64,000 bases of DNA. Origin: Brienomyrus brachyistius (Eukaryota > Chordata > Actinopteri > Osteoglossiformes > Mormyridae). The notes under the pieces were generated by a model. It saw only the letters and a program-made list of their open reading frames with translations. It was not told where the DNA came from and ran no database searches. A program made the position numbers and the translations under genes. The stretch lies in contig NW_026042416.1 of assembly GCF_023856365.1 (NCBI RefSeq), forward strand, positions 248,001 through 312,000. The letters run 5' to 3'. Position 1 is the stretch's first letter, and each line of letters starts with the position of its first letter. Shown piece after piece: positions 10,018-21,375 of this stretch.

Positions 10018-10794
10018 GTTGTATCTGTTATTTTAAAACAGCGCTTTTCAAAATGCTGCTTTATAATCGTTTGAGATCGTTAGCCAGTGTGACAGCTGAA
10101 GGCTTTTTGAGTTTACCAACATAAAGTTTTATTTCTGTATTAGGACATTGTCAGGAACAATGATGTGTTCATCGCTATGATGTGGTCAAAAAGCGATGCA
10201 TTGAATCTTAGAAACATTTGTGATTTTTCAAACGATGCTTTTCCTTTTATTTAATCAGTAAAATTTCCATCGGTTTTATATAGTGCCCCTTGAAATATGT
10301 CTTTAGCTCATTTTCCGGGCATTTTACTAGAATGCATCCTGAGAAATACACAAGCTCTGCTGCATTTCCGTGCCTCGATGTTTAGTGCCGAGTATAATTG
10401 TTGCAGTTGCCTTTTATATATTCCATGAGACCTGTTGGTACCAAGAGAAGTGTGAGACTGTCAGGGTGAATTTATCATACAATCGCACGCATAAATACCT
10501 GAGGGTTGCCAGTCCTTTTGCGTTGTTACAGGAGGACTAGAGCTGACGAGTGTGTTTCTACACACTATCAAGGGCATTGTAGTACAGTTTTCTCAGGTGG
10601 GAGAATGCTGCCGATCTCCTATTTGACAATACAGCCCTTGATATATTAGAATATTACAGAACTAGAAGCCTTTTGCAAGGAAGAATGTGAGAAAATCCCA
10701 AGTACAAGAACTGAAAGCCTTTCAGCTGGCTATAAGAAGCGCTTGTAAGCTGTGATATCTGGCAGAGGAGGTGTTACTAAGTACTGATTACGTA
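10018..10794. other. No gene recognised; possible intron
   Basis: Unassigned sequence after the candidate splice donor. No long frame or RNA gene seen. Confidence 0.4.
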
Positions 10795-11010
10795 GGGTGC
10801 CCAAACTTTTGCAGAGTGCCATAATAATGTTTTTATTTTGTAATTTTGTTCAATTTATGGCATAAAAAGTAACTATTCATCAATGTTTGCTGAAAATATT
10901 GTGTATTTTTCCCCCAGTTCCTAAAGAGACTGTATTAACTGATATTGTTGCTTTTGTAATTGAAAAGATGTTATTTGTCAAGGGGTGCCAAACCTTTGCA
11001 TAAGACTGTA
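10795..11010 (+). repeat. DNA-transposon-like remnant ending in GGTGCCAAACCTTTGCA
   Basis: A GGTGCCCAAACTTTTGCA motif at 10796 recurs in direct orientation as GGTGCCAAACCTTTGCA at about 10984, framing an AT-rich body. This sequence style is common in vertebrate dispersed repeats. I cannot name the family. Copies are at about 28207-28422 and 56091-56306. Confidence 0.4.
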
Positions 11011-11015
11011 CACAG

Positions 11016-11043
11016 TGTGTGTATGTGTTTATGTGAGTGTGTG

Positions 11044-11074
<31 letters not shown>

Positions 11075-11135
11075 GTGTGTGTGTGTATATATTTCTGTAT
11101 ATGCATGTGTATATATATATATTTATATATAGTTC
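11016..11135. repeat. (GT)n/(TA)n compound microsatellite
   Basis: Alternating GTGTGT and TATATA runs. Tract lengths differ slightly between the three module copies (about 28428-28545 and 56312-56425). Confidence 0.9.
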
Positions 11136-11164
11136 ACACACATTCAAACTTATTTGAATACACA

Positions 11165-11411
11165 TTCAAAATTATTTTTATTATTATTATTTTCGTTTTT
11201 TTTTTTTTTTGTGTTTTAAAATTTTTTATTTTTGCAATGGAAATAAAAATAAAGCAGTCCTCCGTAGAGGAGGGGTGGTGGAGGGAATATATATATATAT
11301 ATATACATATATATAAAATAATTGTCACACAACTGGGGTGACATGCCTTTCCTGCTCACCCAATTTTAGTGCACTTTAGTTATGCATACTGACCATCTAG
11401 TCTCGACACAC

Positions 11412-11472
<61 letters not shown>

Positions 11473-12373
11473 GATATTTTTTCTTTTTCTTGTGTTTTTT
11501 TTTCGCAATGGATATTAAAAATAAAGCAGTCCTCCGTAAAGGAGGGGTGGTGGAGGGAATATATATATACATTTATATAAAATAATTGTCACACAACTGG
11601 GGTGACATGCCTTGCCTGCTCACCCAATTTTAGTGCACCTTAGTTATCCATAATGACCAACTAGTCTCGATACACCCATAAATATATATGTGTATATATA
11701 TATATATATATAGTTTTTTTGTGTTTTTTTTTGCAATAGACAATAAAAATAACGCAGTTCTCCATAAAGGAGGGATAGTGGATGGAATATATATATACAT
11801 ATATATAAAATAATTGTCACACAACCTGGGTGACATGCCTTGCCTGCTCACCCAATTTTAGTGCACCTTAGTTATCCATACTGACCATCTAGTCTCGATA
11901 CACCCATATATATATATATATATATATATGTACATATATATAGTTTTTTTATTAGCAATAGAAAAGAAAAATAACGCAGTTCTCCGTAAAGGAGGGATGG
12001 TGGATGGAATATATACATACATATATATAAAATAATTGTCACACAACCTGGGTGACATGCCTTGCCTGCTCACCCAATTTTAGTGCAACTTAGTTATCCA
12101 TAATGACCAACTAGTCTCGATACACCCATAAATATATATGTATATATATATATATATATATATAGTTTTTTTATTTTTTTCGTAATGGACAATAAAAATA
12201 ACGCAGTTCTCCGTAAAGGAGGGATGGTGGATGGAATATATATATACATATATACATTTATATAAAATAATTGTCACACAACCTGGGTGACATGCCTTGC
12301 CTGCTCACCCAGTTTTAGTGCACCTTAGTTATCCATACTGACCATCTAGTCTCGATACACCCATAAATATATA
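11165..12373. repeat. Satellite array 1, about five 220-250 bp units
   Basis: Each unit has a GGTGACATGCCTT...CTCACCCAATTTTAG block, a TAGTCTCGA(T/C)ACACCCAT block, a (TA)n tract, a T-run, a CAGTTCTCCGTAAAGGAGGG block with an internal CTCC...GGAG hairpin, a second (TA)n tract and TAAAATAATTGTCACACAACC. GTCAC and GTGAC at the unit junction also form an inverted repeat. Three variants of the T-run segment alternate: ATTAGCAATAGAAAAG, GCAATAGACAATAAAA and CGCAATGGATATTAAA. Confidence 0.9.
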
Positions 12374-13542
12374 TACTGAACAAAAATATAAACGCAACAC
12401 TCTTGTTTCTGCTCCCATTTTTCATGAGATGGACTTAAAGACCTACAATTCATTCCAGATACACAATATTACCATTTCTCTCAAACATTTCTCACAAATC
12501 AGTCTAAATGTGTGATAGTGAGCACTTCTGCTTTGCTGAGATAATCCATCCCACCTCACAGGTGTGCCACATCAAGATGCTGATCTGACATCATGGGTAG
12601 TGCACAGGTGTACCTTATACTGCCCACAATAAAAGGCCACCCTGGAATGTGCAGTTTTTTGCTTTATTGGGGGTCTGGGGACTCAGAACCGGTCAGTATC
12701 TGGTGTGACCACCATTTGCCTCATACAATGCAACACATCTTCTTCGCATAGAGTTTATCAGATTGTCAATTGTGGCCTGTGGAATGTTGGTCCACTCCTC
12801 TTCAATGGCTGTGCGAAGTTGTTGGATATTAGTGGGAACTGGTACACGCTGTCGTATACGCCGGTCAAGCACATCCCAAACATGCTCAACGGGTGACATG
12901 TCCGGTGAGTATGCTGGCCATGCAAGAACTGGGACATTTTCAGCTTCCAAGAACTGTGTACAGATCCTTGCAACATGGGGCCGTGCATCATCTGTCTGAG
13001 TGGCTGGTCTCAGACGATCTTGGAGGTGAACCTGCTGGATGTGGAGGTCCTGGGCTGGTGTGGTTACACGTGGTCTGCGGTTGTGAGGCCGGTTGGATGT
13101 ACTGCCATATTCTCTGAAACGCCTTTGGAGACGGCTTATGGTTGAGAAATGAACATTCAATGCACGAGCAACAGATCTGGTTGACATTCCTGCTGTCAGC
13201 ATGCCAATTGCACGCTCCCTCAATGCTTGTGGCATCTGTGGCATTTTGCTGTGAGACAAAACTGCACATTCCAGGGTGGCCTTTTATTGTGGGCAGTATA
13301 AGGTACACCTGTGCACTACCCATGATGTCAGATCAGCATCTTGATGTGGCACACCTGTGAGGTGGGATGGATTATCTCAGCAAAGCAGAAGTGCTCACTA
13401 TCACACATTTAGACTGATTTGTGAGAAATGTTTGAGAGAAATGGTAATATTGTGTATCTGGAATGAATTGTAGATCTTTAAGTCCATCTCATGAAAAATG
13501 GGAGCAAAAACAAAAGTGTTGCGTTTATATTTTTGTTCAGTG
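12374..13542 (-). mobile_element. Tc1-family element with about 285 bp terminal inverted repeats, internally deleted
   Basis: Ends TACTGAACAAAAATATAAACG and its inverse (13542) sit between TA dinucleotides (12372-12373 and 13543-13544). The inverted repeats extend about 285 bp on each side (12374-12658 and about 13258-13542) and are nearly perfect. Total length is about 1.17 kb, against about 1.6 kb for complete relatives, because the transposase gene is deleted inside. It lies within a satellite unit on the left and abuts the LTR-element relative on the right. Confidence 0.9.
12693..13259 (-). pseudogene. Tc1 transposase, catalytic core partly deleted
   Basis: The 188-residue frame starts MSHSKMPQMPQALRERAIG. 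A paired-like helix-turn-helix follows (ALRERAIGMLTAGMSTRSVARAL, then FSTISRLQRRF, residues 10-50), then a GRPR-like basic hook (RRPRVTTPAQD) and the second HTH up to about residue 82 (LRPATQT). It then jumps to DDARPH (about 89-94, the second catalytic Asp) and PDMSPVEHVWD (about 118-128, the third acidic residue), ending in a normal C-terminus. Roughly 150 residues with the first catalytic Asp are missing, against about 340 in the family. The protein could bind the inverted repeats but should not cut DNA. All four copies in the window have the same deletion. Confidence 0.85.
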
Positions 13543-13582
13543 TATGTATATGTATACATATAGTTTTTTTTGTGTTTGTGAA

Positions 13583-14814
13583 AACGGGTCTTTAATCGGG
13601 GAAACGGAGCGGGTAGAGCAGGACGGAACGCAGGCATTGACAAACTACAATGACGGACAGGGCAAACAGGTAAGACCAGGACTTAAAATAGGTCATGACT
13701 AATCAAAGTAATCGGGCAAAGCAGGAGACGATCAGGGAAGCACACGTGGGTAATCAGGGGGCGTGGCACACACGAGGAGCGGACAAGCCGGGCATATATG
13801 TATATCTATATAAAACCTCATTAATGAGGGACAGGGAACAGAACGGACAGACAGAACTGGCACAGGGGAAGGAGCCAGGACAAGACTTGACATAAGACAG
13901 GAAAGGCAGAGAAACAGATCAGAAAGGGGGACACGGAGGGAACAGGCAGGACAAAAGGACCGGGAGTGAACGAAGGGAACATCGGGGAAAGAGGAGCAGA
14001 AGCCAGAGGGACGAGGGACAAAGAGAGGAGGGACAGAGACAGGAGGAACAAAGCGAGGGGGAGCAGAGGCAGGAGGGACAAAGACGGGAGGCCAGGGAGA
14101 GAAGGAGGGGGAACCAAGAGGAGCCCGAGGGAGACCCAGCGGGCGACGGGAGGCAGCCGGAAGGGCTGCAGGCGGCCGGGAGGCCGGAGCCGGAGGGGCC
14201 GAGGAGACGGGGTGAGGGACAGACGCAGGGACGAAGGAGGGAGTCGGAGGGGAGACCAGGGAAGGGGACGAAGGAGCTGGAAGGGACCCTGGCGAGGGCA
14301 AGGAGAGAGGGGGAGCCGCAGCAGACGGCGACGTCCTCCGACACGCCAGAGCGGGAGGACCAGCAGGCGAATGAGGAGCCGCCGTCGGGGGGCCCGCAGG
14401 CAACCGATAAGACGCCGGAGGAGGGACCGAGGCAGGGCGACGAGGCCGCGGAGGGGGACCCGCAGACGACAGCCGACCCGGAGGGCCAGGACCCGCAGGT
14501 GCCGACCAAGCCCTAGCGCCGGCGAGGGAGGGCGAGCCAGGGGGCTGGGCGGGTGGGACCCCAGCCGTGCGTCTGTGTCCTCTCCCCTTATGGGACACAG
14601 ACATAAGGACCTGCGGCCGGGGTCGGGCTCGTCGGGGTGAGGGTACCAGAGTCACAGGGGGAGAAGGGACTGGAGTGGGGCCAGGGACTGGAGCTGCAGG
14701 CTGCAGAGGGGGCGCCTGCCCGGGAGCTGCAGGCAGGGAAAGCGCCTCGGACGTGGGCGCGGTAGCTGCAGGCAGCGGAGACGGCTGCTCGGGCTCTGGG
14801 GCCGCAGGGGGCAC
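13583..14814 (-). mobile_element. Truncated, older relative of the LTR element, copy 1a
   Basis: 13583-13792 matches the LTR of the young element at 30477-30762 with many substitutions (shared GGGGGCGTGGCACACACGAG block). It is followed by a short TA-rich insert (about 13790-13825) and then GC-rich internal sequence. A minus-strand frame (13732-14814, 360 codons) is proline/serine rich and matches the C-terminal third of the young element's ORF. The 5' part and the other LTR are gone, and the ATG at 14814 is accidental. Confidence 0.7.
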
Positions 14815-14841
14815 TTATTTTATTATATAAAATAAGTGTCA

Positions 14842-15246
14842 CACAACCGGGGTGACATGCCTTGCCTGCTCACCCAATTTTAGTGCACCTTAGTTATTCA
14901 TAATGACCATCTAGTCTCGATACACCCATAAATATATATGTATATATATGTATTGTTTTTTTTTTTTTTTTTTTTTGCAATAGACAATAAAAATAGCGCA
15001 GTTCTCCATAAAGGAGGGATGGTGGATGGAATATATATATACATATATATAAAATAATTGTCACACAACCTGGGTGACATGCCTTGCCTGCTCACCCAAT
15101 TTTAGTGCAACTTAGTTATCCATAATGACCAACTAGTCTCGATACACCCATATATATATATATATATATGTACATATATATAGTTTTTTTATTAGCAATA
15201 GAAAAGAAAAATAACACAGTTCTCCGTAAAGGAGGGATGGTGGATG

Positions 15247-15306
<60 letters not shown>

Positions 15307-15409
15307 TTATATAAAATAATTGTCACACAACCTGGGTGACATGCCTTGCCTGCTCACCCAATTTTAGTGCACTTTAGTTATCCATACTGACCATCTAGTC
15401 TCGACACAC

Positions 15410-15456
<47 letters not shown>

Positions 15457-15740
15457 GATATTTTTTCTTTTTCTTGTGTTTTTTTTTCGCAATGGATATT
15501 AAAAATAAAGCAGTCCTCCGTAAAGGAGGGATGGTGGATGGAATATATATATAAAATAATTGTCACACAACCGGGGTGACATGCCTTGCCTGCTCACCCA
15601 ATTTTAGTGCACCTTAGTTATTCATAATAACCATCTAGTCTCGATACACCCATAAATATATATGTATATATATATAGTTTTTTTATTAGCAATAAAAAAG
15701 AAAAATAACGCAGTTCTCCGTAAAGGAGGGATGGTGGATG

Positions 15741-15794
<54 letters not shown>

Positions 15795-15906
15795 TTATAT
15801 AAAATAATTGTCACACAACCTGGGTGACATGCCTTGCCTGCTCACCCAATTTTAGTGCACTTTAGTTATCCAGAATGACCATCTAGTCTCGATACACCCA
15901 TGAATA

Positions 15907-15963
<57 letters not shown>

Positions 15964-16167
15964 TTTCTGTTTTTTTTTTGCAATAGACAATAAAAATAAC
16001 GCAGTTCTCCATAAAGGAGGGATGGTGGATGGAATATATATATATATATATACATTTATATAAAATAATTGTCACACAACCTGGGTGACATGCCTTGCCT
16101 GCTCACCCAGTTTTAGTGCACCTTAGTTATCCATAATGACCATCTAGTCTCGATACACCCATAAATA

Positions 16168-16199
<32 letters not shown>

Positions 16200-16408
16200 G
16201 TTTTTTTATTTTTTTCGTAATGGACAATAAAAATAACGCAGTTCTCCGTAAAGGAGGGATGGTGGATGGAATATATATATACATATATACATTTATATAA
16301 AATAATTGTCACACAACCTGGGTGACATGCCTTGCCTGCTCACCCAGTTTTAGTGCACCTTAGTTATCCATACTGACCATCTAGTCTCGATACACCCATA
16401 AATATATA
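14842..16408. repeat. Satellite array 2, about seven units
   Basis: Same unit as array 1, with longer (TA)n tracts (for example about 15248-15302). It lies between the two tandem copies of Tc1 + LTR-relative in module copy 1 and has no counterpart in position in copies 2 and 3. Confidence 0.9.
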
Positions 16409-17577
16409 TACTGAACAAAAATATAAACGCAACACTCTTGTTTCTGCTCCCATTTTTCATGAGATGGACTTAAAGACCTACAATTCATTCCAGATACACA
16501 ATATTACCATTTCTCTCAAACATTTCTCACAAATCAGTCTAAATGTGTGATAGTGAGCACTTCTGCTTTGCTGAGATAATCCATCCCACCTCACAGGTGT
16601 GCCACATCAAGATGCTGATCTGACATCATGGGTAGTGCACAGGTGTACCTTATACTGCCCACAATAAAAGGCCACCCTGGAATGTGCAGTTTTTTGCTTT
16701 ATTGGGGGTCTGGGGACTCAGAACCGGTCAGTATCTGGTGTGACCACCATTTGCCTCATACAATGCAACACATCTTCTTCGCATAGAGTTTATCAGATTG
16801 TCAATTGTGGCCTGTGGAATGTTGGTCCACTCCTCTTCAATGGCTGTGCGAAGTTGTTGGATATTAGTGGGAACTGGTACACGCTGTCGTATACGCCGGT
16901 CAAGCACATCCCAAACATGCTCAACGGGTGACATGTCCGGTGAGTATGCTGGCCATGCAAGAACTGGGACATTTTCAGCTTCCAAGAACTGTGTACAGAT
17001 CCTTGCAACATGGGGCCGTGCATCATCTGTCTGAGTGGCTGGTCTCAGACGATCTTGGAGGTGAACCTGCTGGATGTGGAGGTCCTGGGCTGGTGTGGTT
17101 ACACGTGGTCTGCGGTTGTGAGGCCGGTTGGATGTACTGCCATATTCTCTGAAACGCCTTTGGAGACGGCTTATGGTTGAGAAATGAACATTCAATGCAC
17201 GAGCAACAGATCTGGTTGACATTCCTGCTGTCAGCATGCCAATTGCACGCTCCCTCAATGCTTGTGGCATCTGTGGCATTTTGCTGTGAGACAAAACTGC
17301 ACATTCCAGGGTGGCCTTTTATTGTGGGCAGTATAAGGTACACCTGTGCACTACCCATGATGTCAGATCAGCATCTTGATGTGGCACACCTGTGAGGTGG
17401 GATGGATTATCTCAGCAAAGCAGAAGTGCTCACTATCACACATTTAGACTGATTTGTGAGAAATGTTTGAGAGAAATGGTAATATTGTGTATCTGGAATG
17501 AATTGTAGATCTTTAAGTCCATCTCATGAAAAATGGGAGCAAAAACAAAAGTGTTGCGTTTATATTTTTGTTCAGTG
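16409..17577 (-). mobile_element. Tc1-family element, copy 1b
   Basis: Offset of exactly 4,035 from the element at 12374, with the same ends and the same internal deletion. It arose by segmental duplication, not by separate transposition, because its flanks are duplicated too. Confidence 0.9.
16728..17294 (-). pseudogene. Tc1 transposase deletion derivative, copy 1b
   Basis: 188 residues, same sequence as the frame at 12693-13259. Helix-turn-helix region, DDARPH and PDMSPVEHVWD are present; the first catalytic Asp is missing. Confidence 0.85.
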
Positions 17578-17617
17578 TATGTATATGTATACATATAGTT
17601 TTTTTTGTGTTTGTGAA

Positions 17618-18849
17618 AACGGGTCTTTAATCGGGGAAACGGAGCGGGTAGAGCAGGACGGAACGCAGGCATTGACAAACTACAATGACGGACAGGGCAA
17701 ACAGGTAAGACCAGGACTTAAAATAGGTCATGACTAATCAAAGTAATCGGGCAAAGCAGGAGACGATCAGGGAAGCACACGTGGGTAATCAGGGGGCGTG
17801 GCACACACGAGGAGCGGACAAGCCGGGCATATATGTATATCTATATAAAACCTCATTAATGAGGGACAGGGAACAGAACGGACAGACAGAACTGGCACAG
17901 GGGAAGGAGCCAGGACAAGACTTGACATAAGACAGGAAAGGCAGAGAAACAGATCAGAAAGGGGGACACGGAGGGAACAGGCAGGACAAAAGGACCGGGA
18001 GTGAACGAAGGGAACATCGGGGAAAGAGGAGCAGAAGCCAGAGGGACGAGGGACAAAGAGAGGAGGGACAGAGACAGGAGGAACAAAGCGAGGGGGAGCA
18101 GAGGCAGGAGGGACAAAGACGGGAGGCCAGGGAGAGAAGGAGGGGGAACCAAGAGGAGCCCGAGGGAGACCCAGCGGGCGACGGGAGGCAGCCGGAAGGG
18201 CTGCAGGCGGCCGGGAGGCCGGAGCCGGAGGGGCCGAGGAGACGGGGTGAGGGACAGACGCAGGGACGAAGGAGGGAGTCGGAGGGGAGACCAGGGAAGG
18301 GGACGAAGGAGCTGGAAGGGACCCTGGCGAGGGCAAGGAGAGAGGGGGAGCCGCAGCAGACGGCGACGTCCTCCGACACGCCAGAGCGGGAGGACCAGCA
18401 GGCGAATGAGGAGCCGCCGTCGGGGGGCCCGCAGGCAACCGATAAGACGCCGGAGGAGGGACCGAGGCAGGGCGACGAGGCCGCGGAGGGGGACCCGCAG
18501 ACGACAGCCGACCCGGAGGGCCAGGACCCGCAGGTGCCGACCAAGCCCTAGCGCCGGCGAGGGAGGGCGAGCCAGGGGGCTGGGCGGGTGGGACCCCAGC
18601 CGTGCGTCTGTGTCCTCTCCCCTTATGGGACACAGACATAAGGACCTGCGGCCGGGGTCGGGCTCGTCGGGGTGAGGGTACCAGAGTCACAGGGGGAGAA
18701 GGGACTGGAGTGGGGCCAGGGACTGGAGCTGCAGGCTGCAGAGGGGGCGCCTGCCCGGGAGCTGCAGGCAGGGAAAGCGCCTCGGACGTGGGCGCGGTAG
18801 CTGCAGGCAGCGGAGACGGCTGCTCGGGCTCTGGGGCCGCAGGGGGCAC
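17618..18849 (-). mobile_element. Truncated LTR-element relative, copy 1b
   Basis: Duplicate of 13583-14814 at offset 4,035. The 360-codon proline-rich minus frame is at 17767-18849. On the right it leads into CACACAACCGGGGTGAC and then leaves the satellite at about 18905. Confidence 0.7.
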
Positions 18850-18917
18850 TTATTTTATTATATAAAATAAGTGTCACACAACCGGGGTGACATGCCTTGC
18901 CTGCTTGTGGGATGAGG

Positions 18918-19350
18918 AAGACTCAGGGACTGGAAATGGGATTAAAACTGAAGATGTGCTCATTCCTTTGTGTATTTACAAATTTTCCTTCCGTCAGACA
19001 TGAGGAGTTTGCTGCTATATTTGGCACTAATAGAGATTCTGATGCTGCTATTTTTATTGTCTATTAGTTTGTTATTATTTACAAGTTCTGTTGTGTTTTT
19101 GCATTTTTCTCTTCTGGTTAATTAACTGCTGTCTGTTTGCTGTGAAGTATGAGTGTGGTGAGTAAGACTCAGGGACTGGAAGTGGGATTACAACTAAAGA
19201 TAACATGCTTATTCCTTTTTGTATTGTTTACAAATTTCCTTCCGTCAAACATGAGGAGTTTGCTGCTATATTGTGCACTAACAGAGATTCTGATGCTGCT
19301 ATTTTTATTGTTTATAAATGTGTTATTGTTTCCAAGTTGAGTATTCAATA
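18918..19350 (+). repeat. 246 bp tandem pair
   Basis: AAGACTCAGGGACTGGAA starts at 18918 and again at 19164, and the following GAGGAGTTTGCTGCTATATT and GATTCTGATGCTGCTATTTT blocks repeat. An AATAAA at about 19348 follows. I see no product. Copies are at about 39110-39542 and 62943-63375. Confidence 0.8.
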
Positions 19351-19437
19351 AATGCTAAATTGAGAAATTTTGTGTATCGTTTGTTATTATTAGTGTGATA
19401 TTTTACCATGCAAATAGAGGGGAAAACGTCCAATTAT

Positions 19438-19516
19438 CGGCCAAAAAAAATCAGCAGCATATATCGGCCATCGCCTGACCCTTGACTTGAAAAACCCATA
19501 TCGGTCGACCTCTAGT
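19438..19516. repeat. DNA-transposon-like terminus
   Basis: Repeated ATATCGGCC/ATATCGG motifs and the end CCCATATCGGTCGACCTCTAG look like the end of a fish nonautonomous DNA transposon. The partner end was not found. Copies are at 39630-39708 and 63463-63541. Confidence 0.35.
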
Positions 19517-19553
19517 AACAGTACATTCTGTCCAATTCATCCATCGAGTTAAG

Positions 19554-19853
19554 TCACACACCCACTTGAGGGGGCACTCCGGCAGACGTGAGGATGGGGA
19601 TGTTCTTTCCGCTATAACATCCACTGCAGAAGTACATCTCGCTCCTGTTCACAGGGCTTACTTCAATGATGAAGCAGGGCTGGTTGTCTGGACAAGAAGT
19701 TGTCCTGCTGCTGGGTCTCGGTGCCGTTTTTCCACCTAAGCTTGAAGGTGGAAATGTGTTCCAACTTGGTCCCTGGGACTGCAGCATAGCCAAACATCGC
19801 GAGCAGCGTCGGCCACACCCACCACCAGAACCATCACACCGTCCTATACACAT
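19554..19853 (-). pseudogene. Possible frameshifted Ig V-like exon
   Basis: The 99-codon minus frame ends with CFIIEVSPVNRSEMYFCSG, which resembles the F-strand 'DxAxYxC' region of a V-set Ig domain. In another frame just upstream the same strand encodes TFKLRWKNGTETQQQDNFLS, which resembles the C-strand Trp region and following loop. Put together they suggest one Ig exon broken by a frameshift, but the fit is by eye. A GTATAG acceptor-like site precedes it. It could equally be chance. Copies are at 39746-40045 and 63579-63878. Confidence 0.25.
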
Positions 19854-19869
19854 AAAGAAGAACTAAAAC

Positions 19870-20650
19870 ATAGAGTGTTGTGACAATCTATGCGTTAATG
19901 TTTGGCAGCATAGGTGATTCATTAAAATTATACCGAAGAATGGAAAATGTGATATTTAGAATATTTTTTGCCATTTAGTAGCTAATTTAAGCACTTACCC
20001 AATGCCTCAATTTGTTTTAGGTCAGTAATGTCTGAGCCAAAAGAATGAATGTATGAATTTAATACAATTCACCCACTCCCACCCACACACAAATCTGAAA
20101 TTCAATTTAAGACACTTCTTAAACATTAGTGCATTAACAAAAAAGGAAAATCTTAAGAGATTCAGTAGGATTTTCTATGTTAGACTTAAGCTAATAGTTC
20201 AATAGTTTTTACATATTTCAATATACCAATTTGACTTTAATGTTGAAACAGATGCTAAAACATGGAATAATTTCATAACTAGAGAAACATGTTATTCACA
20301 AACACTAGCAAAGGTAGCTTATAGTTAAGCTTACTTAAGTCAGCAAGTCAGGCTACAGTGTGTAAGAATAGTCGTAAACGATAATTTGTCTCAGTCTTAC
20401 ATGACAGAATAAGTAAACAGAAAATATAAAATGGCTGAAACAGCGTCATTAACGCCAGCTACAGTAGAGGCGCAGAAAAGGTGTCATGACTGAAGTATTC
20501 CCAAACTCTGGAAGACCGTATGCGAGCCTTTTTTGCCGCGTGTTTCTCCAGAGGCTCCGGAGCTCCGCTGGTTGACACAGCCATGTTGGTTCATGTGCAG
20601 GGGGACGAGCGGCAAATTTCTTTTTTGCAGGGCGGTAGGTGATGTCTCAT
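19870..20650. other. No gene recognised
   Basis: AT-rich unique-looking DNA shared by the module copies (40062-40848 in copy 2; copy 3 runs off the window). Confidence 0.5.
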
Positions 20651-21303
20651 TAATATTTATTAATTTACTTATTAATTTACAAAATACGGTAGTTCTCCCG
20701 GCCAAAACGGGAGACTTGACAGCCTGAGATGGCTGTCTCTGGCCACGCCCCCTACAGTCGGTTATTTATCTGATTGATTTATCGACAGACCATCATACTT
20801 TTTAGACGTTATAATAACAACACTCTATTGATCCCCCTCTTACTGTCCATGATACACAATGACGAGACACATGTTCACTAATGACGAGAACTATTCTATT
20901 TTTCATGCCGGGGGTCCTTCAAATCTTACATTTACAAATCTTGTTCTTGTTCTCTGCTTTCTCGTTCCCGTAGATATATATTATTATACGGAGATTTACG
21001 GAGTCTTCAAAGACGGTCCAGCTCAAGGATCACTGTTGCTGTGGTGTAGATCAGCTGATCTGTAGTAGTCTTCTACGTACATCTTCTAGTAGGTCGGAGG
21101 GTCCAGGTTTCCAGCTTAGCTTATTTCTTATTTCTCAGGTCAGCTGCTCTTGTATTCAGCCTACTAATATATATGGGGCTTGGTACCCAATCTCGGAATG
21201 TGGGGATGATGATATCTCCCCCCTGACCTGTCGTCCTGGCTCCCCCTTGTCGTAGCAATCGTGTTGTACCTCATCAATCTCTAGTTGTGATAGCAGTTGT
21301 TTC

Positions 21304-21375
21304 TGGCCACAACCGGGATTCGAACCCCGGTCTCCCGTGTGAAAGGCGGCGATCTTACCACTACACTATCCAGCA
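21304..21375 (-). pseudogene. tRNA-Glu(UUC)-like sequence
   Basis: 72 nt. On the minus strand it has an A-box-like TAGTGTAGTGGTAAG, an anticodon loop CTTTCAC (anticodon UUC, Glu) and a perfect B-box GGGTTCGAATCCC. The acceptor strands (TGCTGGA and the 3' GTGGCC) do not pair and the anticodon stem has two mismatches. It is therefore a tRNA-derived sequence, probably an internal Pol III promoter of a repeat, rather than a working tRNA. tRNA-Asp is the next closest likeness. Confidence 0.5.

Larger units (their letters stand above)
4613..20650 (+). repeat. Large module, copy 1
   Basis: Constant offsets show collinearity: +17412/17413 to copy 2 and +45296/45297 to copy 3 up to about 11000, then array-length differences. 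Copy 1 alone has the internal 4,035 bp tandem duplication (about 12100-14880 repeated at about 16135-18915). The homology to copy 2 ends in an ATTAATATTTAT tract. Confidence 0.9.

Noticed and set aside
10960..11341. Cys/Val- and Tyr/Ile-rich frames
   Set aside because: Translations of (GT)n and (TA)n microsatellites.
11165..12373. Regularly spaced repeats suggestive of CRISPR
   Set aside because: Units are 220-250 bp, contiguous and eukaryotic in context, with no short repeats separated by unique spacers and no cas genes.
13966..14640. Arg/Gly-rich 224-codon plus-strand frame (four copies)
   Set aside because: It is antisense to the LTR-related proline-rich frame, with composition explained by GC-rich repeats.
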